64,000 nucleotides of DNA from Tetrapyrgos nigripes (lineage: Eukaryota > Basidiomycota > Agaricomycetes > Agaricales > Campanellaceae). Positions within the stretch are counted from its first letter, which is position 1, and every line of letters starts with the position of its first letter. The stretch spans positions 1 to 64,000 of the forward strand of contig JAACJM010000305.1 of NCBI GenBank assembly GCA_013368315.1, written 5' to 3'. Below the pieces are notes generated by a model. The model was not told the DNA's origin. It searched no databases and was given only the letters and a program-made list of their open reading frames with translations. Below are positions 58,020-64,000 of the stretch, one piece after another. The position numbers and the translations under genes are program-made.

Positions 58020-59116
58020 TCACAAACCCCTCATCCCTAACCTCCCCTCTTCATCCATCTCCCCTTCCTCCACCACCGGTGAAAGCACCCCCCCACTCTC
58101 CATCATAATATCCCTCCTCAACCTCTCCCTCTCCACCACATCCTTGCCCCAATACAACACCAACTGCACCCCCAACACCGAATTCAAAAACAAAGCCATC
58201 CCAAACCCAAGTCCAACAAGCCACCCTTCCCATTCCCATCCCAATTCGACTGTAGTGGTGTATAGACGAGCGAGACAACCAAGGATTTGAGAGGCGACGG
58301 CGATGACGGAGAGTTGGCCTGTGGATTTGGAGATGTAGTTTTGTCGGATTTGGGGATATTTGGAGAGAAGGGAGAGGGGGAGGGTGGAGAGTTGGAGGAG
58401 GGAGAGGAGGGGAAGAGGGGTTAGGAAGGGAGTGAAGAGGAAGAGAAGGGCGAGCAGGGTGAGAGAGGTACAGAGGAGAAGGTTGGAGCGTTTGGAGGGG
58501 AGATGGGTTCGGGATGTCAGTGATAGACGGGTGGGTGTGCGTATAGGATGTGGGTGTCGATGATGTTGTGATTGACGGGGATTAAAGCGCTCAATGAAGG
58601 CAGTGGGTGATAACGAGGAAGCAAGGTCGAGTGTAGGTGGGGCATAGAGGATAATTAGGTGGGTGATGATGATGTTTTGGATGGTGAGGAAGAGGTTTTC
58701 ACCGTAGGTAGAGAAGGGAAAGGCATTTCGGGAGGCATACGCTAATTGAATGGCGTATGCGATGGTTTCGAGAGCGTAGGAGGGAAGCGAGATCCCTCGA
58801 GCTGAACGAGCGCGTACGACTGCGAACAGGCGTTACTGGTGGTATTATGGGGAGAGGAGGGTCAGACGCACTGAGAAGAATTTGAGGAAGCTTCATGACG
58901 GAACCTCCGGCGACAATGGCTATGCCTAGGGCTTTAGAAAAGGCATATTTGAGACAGTGGGTATCGAAAATGTCGAGGTTTTCGACGAGAGACGTGTAGC
59001 ATTCCTACAGCAACTAAGTAGCTAGCAAGGTAGAAAGAGTAGATACATACCTGACCAATGATATAGACACCTGGGTCGTGAATGAACCACGGAAGGTTTC
59101 GAGTAAGGAATGACAT
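58020..59116 (-). CDS. MPDU1-type PQ-loop membrane protein, intact
   Basis: Exons 59116-59051, 59004-58872 and 58819-58020; introns of 46 and 52 bases. Joined length 999 bases, 332 residues. It starts MSFLTRNLPWFIHDPGV, then ECYTSLVENLDI, HCLKYAFSKALGIAIVAGGSVMK and the first PQ motif KLPQILL, SYALETIAYAIQLAYASRN, FPFSTYGENLFLTIQN, and the second PQ motif KYPQIRQNYISKSTGQLSVI, with several hydrophobic segments. MPDU1 proteins sit in the endoplasmic reticulum and are needed to use dolichol-phosphate mannose and glucose in N-glycan and GPI assembly. The third exon carries an Arg/His/Ser/Thr-rich insert after LDLASSL that is longer than I expect. This conserved gene anchors the right part of the window as ordinary chromosome. 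Confidence 0.9.
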
Positions 59117-59611
59117 TGACGGATGTAAGGGAGCACAAGACGCGTGACGTGTCTTTTTTCAGTCCAGCGTGTACGCCGGCGTCTCTGCATCTCATGTATC
59201 ACAGCTACTGTCAAACCAACATTTGCAACAAGCTGCATCACTGGCACTATCTGGTACCCACTCGCTCATATCTGAGAACGTCCCAATACAACCTGTTCCT
59301 TCCCCGTTGCACTTTGCATCTGATGCTACTACCGGTCAATGCAAAATAACGAAGGGTATTTCATACCGAAAGGTAAGTGCAAACTCGCCGCTAAAATTGA
59401 GAGGCTGCGGGTGAAAAAAAAAGTCTTTCTTCGTCCTTATAATGAATGTATATTACCCGTTGTCTACAGTCATTGAGTACAAAGATAGGATAACGTGCAG
59501 TGCTTATGACCCGATGTCGTCGTGACTCTTGGAAAGGAAACAGCCTATGGTCCTGGGTCAGAAAAGGACGTGACAAAAAGACGGGTCAATACTCACTGAT
59601 GAGTCCAAATC
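59117..59611. other. Intergenic, promoter side of MPDU1-type gene
   Basis: Contains the upstream region of the minus-strand MPDU1-type gene and the 3' flank of the F-box gene. No further gene is recognised. Confidence 0.4.
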
Positions 59612-62105
59612 TCATTGTTCATCTCTCGACAGCAACACAAAATCGAGTCCGACCTTCTTCAGATGTCGCAATTTCAAATCCACATCTTCTCGAAGCCTTC
59701 TACCCAAGACGCAAAGCTTCACTGACCGCAAACAGCTTACCCCAGTAGCCGACGCGGACGCGTTCTCTCTGCGGCTGCCAGTGTCACTGTCGGGAACCCA
59801 TCTCGACACAGCCATCTTCCAGAATAGCTCGTCATCAAATAAATCGCCGTCCGCGGCAAAGTGTAAATTCTCTAGCTTGGGAACTAGAGGAGAGGATGAC
59901 GCCAAACCATGATCAAAGGCATGAAGAGTCGTGAGGAGTAAAGGAGTGATGAGGTCATGGAATCGAAAGACAATCTCATCTTCAGTGCCATCTTCACATA
60001 GTGGATAGTGTGCAAAGTCGTAATCTTTGCGGCGAATTTCTCTGACGCGAAGCTCTATCAGGGAAGGCTGGAGCTCCAGCAGCGAGCAGAGGTCAGTGTC
60101 GGGTAGGGAGATATAATCAAGGTGAAGAGCCGATAATGAGCACGCTGAGCGCTGGAAAAAATCTGAAAAAGACTGGTCTGGCCAGTCGCCTTTGAAAATT
60201 CGTTCCACGTGGGTATCCCATCTGTCCATCCCTTCGTTAAAATTTCTGATAGTCAAGGTGGTCAGAGATGGAAGAGTGAGTTTGTCGGTTAGGAGTTTGA
60301 GCAAATGGTCCCCAAGATATCGTAGCCCACCTCGCAGTTTGACATCTGGAACTCCACCGTGGAGAGATGGGGCAGAGTTTGCCAAGGGATTTCATCGGGG
60401 TCAGGTACATATTTATGGTCTAGTTCTGCAAAAACTATGGATTTAAGGTTCGGGAAGTTGTGGAGCTCTCCTTTGTAGATGATCTCTTCGTTGTAAGTGC
60501 TTCTTCCACAGATAATCTCGAGATCGGTGACAGGCTCCCAGTAGCCAGCCTTCCGTTTGTGAGGGGACAATATGCTAGGGCGGAAGGGGCAGTGTAAATA
60601 CTGAGTGTATATAGGGTGGGAACAAAAATTAGGGATTGACCAATCAGAGAGCGAGAAGTTTAGGTCCCCTCACAACAGGAAGGGCTGGAGGAACTGTTCC
60701 GGCACCCTGACTCGGCATCAAAGCAAACAAAGTCAGGCGTCAGCGACGCGGGCGCGTTTGTTGACTGTTTCCGACATCTCTCTCAACGCTGGTGCGGGTG
60801 ACGGCTCCCTCCAGAACCTCACATTCCTTCCTTTTACATTCTCTCTAATATTATACTCTAATACATGCCCGCCGCTACTACTACTGATCAAACTCGTACC
60901 TCAAGTTGGGACATCAAGAGTGATAAACTCTGCAGGACCAGATGACCACTGTTGGAGAGAGGTGAGCAGAGAGCGCAGCTGGTCGGTAGTGAGGGCTATT
61001 GAGCGAGAAAGAAAATTTTATTATCAATAATGCTTTGGAGCCCATGCGAGTTGGCAGTATATGACAAAATGGGAAATCTCGAACTCCGGCGGGTCAGCCG
61101 ATTTTGATGCCGGAACAGTTCCTCCAGCCCTCATATGGCGAGGGTCCTCAAACTTCCCATCATCTGATTGGCTGCCGCTTAAAGCTGTTGGCAAACAACT
61201 AATAATATCCCTCCTGTACCCTCATTGAGGCTCATTCTCGGATTAATACCCTCGCCATATCGAGGGCTGGCTACTGGGAGCCTGGATCGGTGATCTGATT
61301 GCGCGGAGTGAAGGCTGCCAGTTTTTCGGGGGGAGAGAGCTTGGTAGTTTTTAGGGAATAAAGTCGAGGAGCAGAGTTGAAAAGAAATAGATGGGGGTCT
61401 CTAAAACTATGTTGTCGAATATCAAGGGTCTCAAGCAGAGGAAATGACTTCCTGCTGGCCAATGAAGGAAACTCCTCTTCGAGAAGGTAGGCTATCATAG
61501 CGTGTTGCCATCGAGCGCTCTCCTCGACAAGTTGCCGAACCAAGGGGCTTTTCTCTCCATCCCATAACCCGACTGACAACGCATGGGATTTGGAACGCAC
61601 AAGGCACAGCCTAAGCTGTTGTTCGGGACAAGAATGATTGGAATTGTATTCGTATGGGATCTGCAGGTTACTCCATAGTCGCGGGATGTCAATGACAATC
61701 TGACGCCAGCTGCTGCACACTGAAGCCAGCGTGAACGGAAGGCGCTCAATCTTCTTTGGCACCCTGGCAGCAAACGCTATCGGATGTCCATCACAGACGG
61801 CCACAAAAATGTGAGTCAACAACTCGACAGGTAACCGCCGTATGGGAGCTGAAAGAGACTTCAAACTGCTCATCGTGTTTGGTCAGCAGCTCTTGTTGCT
61901 CTTCGAGGTACAGCAAACGCGACCGGAGTTGAGATATTTCCCAATCAAACCCTCGCACATCATCCTCGACGTCCCGCTGGATCTGCAGAGCTGAGGAAGG
62001 AGAGAGGGAGGAAGCCCGTAACATGGTGTTGATGCGAGTAGACACGTTTCCTGGGTCGCAGCGACCTCTGTAAGGTTTGATACCACCACAGCTTGGGCAG
62101 GCCAT
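59612..62105 (-). pseudogene. F-box/LRR-like gene interrupted by a 754-base element
   Basis: Starts at 62105 with MACPSCGGIKPY and a coiled-coil (ISQLRSRLLYLEEQQELL). After a one-base shift near 61870 comes the F-box (SAPIRRLPVELLTHIFVAV, ASVCSSWRQIVIDIPRLWSN). Coding is interrupted at 61284 by an inserted element and resumes at 60530 in the same frame (NQITD to LEIICG). A second shift lies near 60345. The C-terminal leucine-rich region (LPSLTTLTIRNFN, LPDTDLCSLLELQPSLIEL) ends at 59612 with LLSRDEQ. F-box proteins link substrates to SCF ubiquitin ligase. As read this gene is broken three times. A 5' fragment copy lies at 1020-1893. Confidence 0.85.
60531..61284. mobile_element. MULE-like non-autonomous element, 754 bases
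   Basis: Flanked by a perfect 9-base target duplication GATCGGTGA (60522-60530 and 61285-61293). The outer 20 bases are a perfect inverted repeat (CAGGCTCCCAGTAGCCAGCC at 60531-60550). Inverted similarity goes on for about 175 bases to a second perfect block at 60681-60703 and 61109-61131. The interior has no gene. A 9-base duplication with long inverted ends fits Mutator-like elements. The host reading frame is continuous across the excision point, which proves insertion into a once-open gene. Confidence 0.92.
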
Positions 62106-62881
62106 CGTGGCTGGGTTTCACGAGGAGAAGAAAAAGGGCTGAGGGTGAATGGATTGGAGATGTAGCGTTGATGTGGTCGGCAGTGAAAGCGTTTTCGTTG
62201 TCAACGTGACCATTTTCGGCTTACATCATCATTGGCTTCCCATTGCCCCGGTTCTCCATTCATGAATACGAACACGTCCACCTCACTTCAAAACGTAGCC
62301 TTGAGCATAATAGTTCCTTTCAAACTTTCTGCCAACTCTGATATACAGAGTCTATTGCTTCTTTGTTGAAGCTGCACGACGTATATATACGGAAAATGGT
62401 GCGTAACAGCTTGATAGCTTTCATAAAAACTTTCTGAAGGATCGCTATACTATGACAGGTCATTTGCCTCAACAACGCCCTCTTGAATAGCGTCCGTGTG
62501 GGATCCTCTTCTATCAGCTTTCTTCCATCACTGCCCTGCGCTGGAAAATTTTTCTGGGTATACTGTTCTTCTGGTTAGCAGCAACATCACTGGTGGACGA
62601 CGCGCTCTTCATCAGTAAAATAACACTTTTGTAGGGAGTATAGATGTATAGGATGTATAGAAAGTCGAAATTTCTATACCACTTTTTCTAAGCGAGAAGT
62701 GTAAAGAAAATCCAGTTGGTATAGCGACTGGCTTCAGTACCATCCCTATACTTTTATCTGTATTCTATCTATCTATCTGTTGTCTGTCCATAATTACTAT
62801 ATTAGTTGCTCATCTACTAGTCTGCAATAAAAAAAGGTAGACAAAAGAAAAATAGCATACTCTGTAGTACTCGCAGTGAGC
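62106..62881. other. F-box promoter copy and intergenic sequence
   Basis: 62106-62400 matches 1020-1336 in inverted orientation (for example ATATATACGTCGTGCAGCTT at about 62372). The rest shows no gene. Confidence 0.6.
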
Positions 62882-62889
62882 GGCACTGG

Positions 62890-63530
62890 TAGGGCTGGGC
62901 GCCGTACCCGTACATCGACGGAGTACGGGTACCGTACATACGGGTCCGTATCCGTACCGTGTCCACTCCAAGCTGAGGTCGAGACGGTACGGTATACGGT
63001 ACGGTCTGACCCGTATCAGACCGTACCGAATACGGTCTTTACGACCGTGATACGGGTAGGTGACACATTAGCCTTATATGGCAAGTGTAACGCTTTCACG
63101 TGACTGTGACATCGTCCAAAAAGGGAATAGTGAGTCCCAGTGCAGGCGGGGATGACATTTTGGGTTGCCGTTGGAACTGACTGCATTGTTCTGCTTTACT
63201 CTAGGACAGATGCTGGATCATTTCATGGGAATTCGTTGCCTCTTCTGACCCCGGTGATATCTCAATAAGAATTTTTCTCCACGCACATGCAGACCTGAAA
63301 TATCAATGAAATATACTCAAGGTACGCAATTGTTTTCATGCTTGAAATTGACTGATGATGGATTTTTTATTCACTGACTGTAAGTACGGTATACGGTACG
63401 GTATACGACCCATACCCGTACCGTCGAGGACTTTTCTGCAAGGCATACGGCACGGGTTCGGCATGTCCGTAAAAAATACGACCGTATTTTATACGGTCGT
63501 ACCCGTATACGGGTACAGTTCCCAGCCCTA
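62890..63530. mobile_element. hAT-type MITE, 641 bases
   Basis: Perfect 8-base target duplication GGCACTGG (62882-62889 and 63531-63538). Ends start TAGGGCTGGG in inverted orientation. Dense TACGG/CCGTA motifs fill 62905-63060 and 63385-63515. The non-coding middle is about 300 bases. It shares the motif and general design with the MITE at 51136-51791. Confidence 0.92.
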
Positions 63531-63538
63531 GGCACTGG

Positions 63539-64000
63539 TAGTACAATATGAGCAGACAAATTTTGTCTGTTGACTATTACGGTCCGTTGTACATAGGTGG
63601 TGACCAAGTTAGACGACTCCACTAGGTGGGTGGGGACATAGGCGTTGCATAGGCATAGACATAGACAACAACAAGCAACCATAGGGTCCCGTCGATGAGG
63701 ATGAGAACCAAGTAGGATGTGATGATGTGTTGCTTGCGGTCAGGTGAGCATTGTTGAATCGGAGTTATGAGGCCTCTTAAAGGCTGAGTTAACTTATGTT
63801 GACCTCAAAATTTTTACCACGACCTCAAACTCCCACCGCTTTTCATTGCCACAGCCAGTCTTTGCCCTTCCCAACAACCGGAATGTCCAGACCGAGTCTG
63901 GACCAGATCCAAGGACCGTTGACGTCAATGACCACAACGTCATGCTAGTGTGTCAAATCGGTCTGCTTAACACCGGTCTGCTTAACACCCCGGTCTGCTT
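63539..64000. other. Intergenic ending in a 15-base tandem repeat
   Basis: No gene seen. CGGTCTGCTTAACAC is repeated at 63959-63973 and 63974-63988 and, after two extra C, starts again at 63991 and runs off the window. Confidence 0.6.

Noticed and set aside
63539..64000. Telomeric or satellite repeat at the window end
   Set aside because: Only two full copies of a 15-base unit are visible and the unit is not telomere-like.

Overview
This window reads as nuclear DNA of a mushroom-type basidiomycete (Agaricomycetes). The evidence is introns of about 46-70 bases with GT..AG ends, a NACHT-WD40 gene, an F-box/LRR gene of the agaric type, an alpha-kinase-like gene, and a dense mixture of fungal transposon families. 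It looks like an accessory, repeat-rich stretch. Only two ordinary host genes appear intact: a glutathione S-transferase (44062-44918, minus) and an MPDU1-type PQ-loop membrane protein (58020-59116, minus). A tRNA-Gly(GCC) gene with an intron lies at 57374-57466 (minus).

Layout. 1020-1893: decayed 5' part of an F-box gene, an inverted copy of the one at 59612-62400. About 2232-8386: a unit bounded by imperfect inverted repeats, holding a frameshifted RecQ-like helicase (plus) and, tail to tail, an intact four-exon gene resembling DUF6589 proteins (minus). 8554-12083: NACHT-WD40 gene with near-identical 129-base WD repeats and two premature stops. 12304-16960: rearranged pieces of two Ty3/gypsy elements. 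18121-19709: tRNA-Gly relic, a pogo-like MITE and a GST pseudogene. 19730-24988: Harbinger-like transposase split by a 3.2-kb non-coding foldback element, plus a convergent accessory ORF. 26113-27748: Tc1/mariner-type element with arms of about 490 bases. 28105-34979: full-length Ty3/gypsy chromovirus with LTRs, a 5-base target duplication and an extra cysteine-rich ORF behind its own TATA box. 36860-39640: alpha-kinase pseudogene. 40520-43871: decayed DDE-integrase-like gene convergent with a SANT-like gene. 44062-46130: intact GST and a GST pseudogene. 46365-50087: hAT transposon with perfect 8-base target duplication, terminal inverted repeats and a nine-exon transposase that reads through without a break. 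51136-51791 and 62890-63530: two hAT-type MITEs. 52412-57190: older, decayed hAT element. 59612-62105: F-box/LRR gene interrupted by a 754-base element with a perfect 9-base target duplication.

Two themes connect the region. First, in-frame stops inside old retroelements are mostly TGA where Arg CGA is expected, and all seven differences between the two LTRs of the 28105-34979 element fall at CpG sites. This suggests decay driven by CpG methylation. Second, three mobile units share one layout: a catalytic gene on plus converging on a second gene on minus (helicase/DUF6589-like, Harbinger transposase/coiled-coil ORF, DDE-integrase/SANT-like). The best candidates for something undescribed are the helicase/DUF6589-like unit and the extra ORF of the gypsy element.
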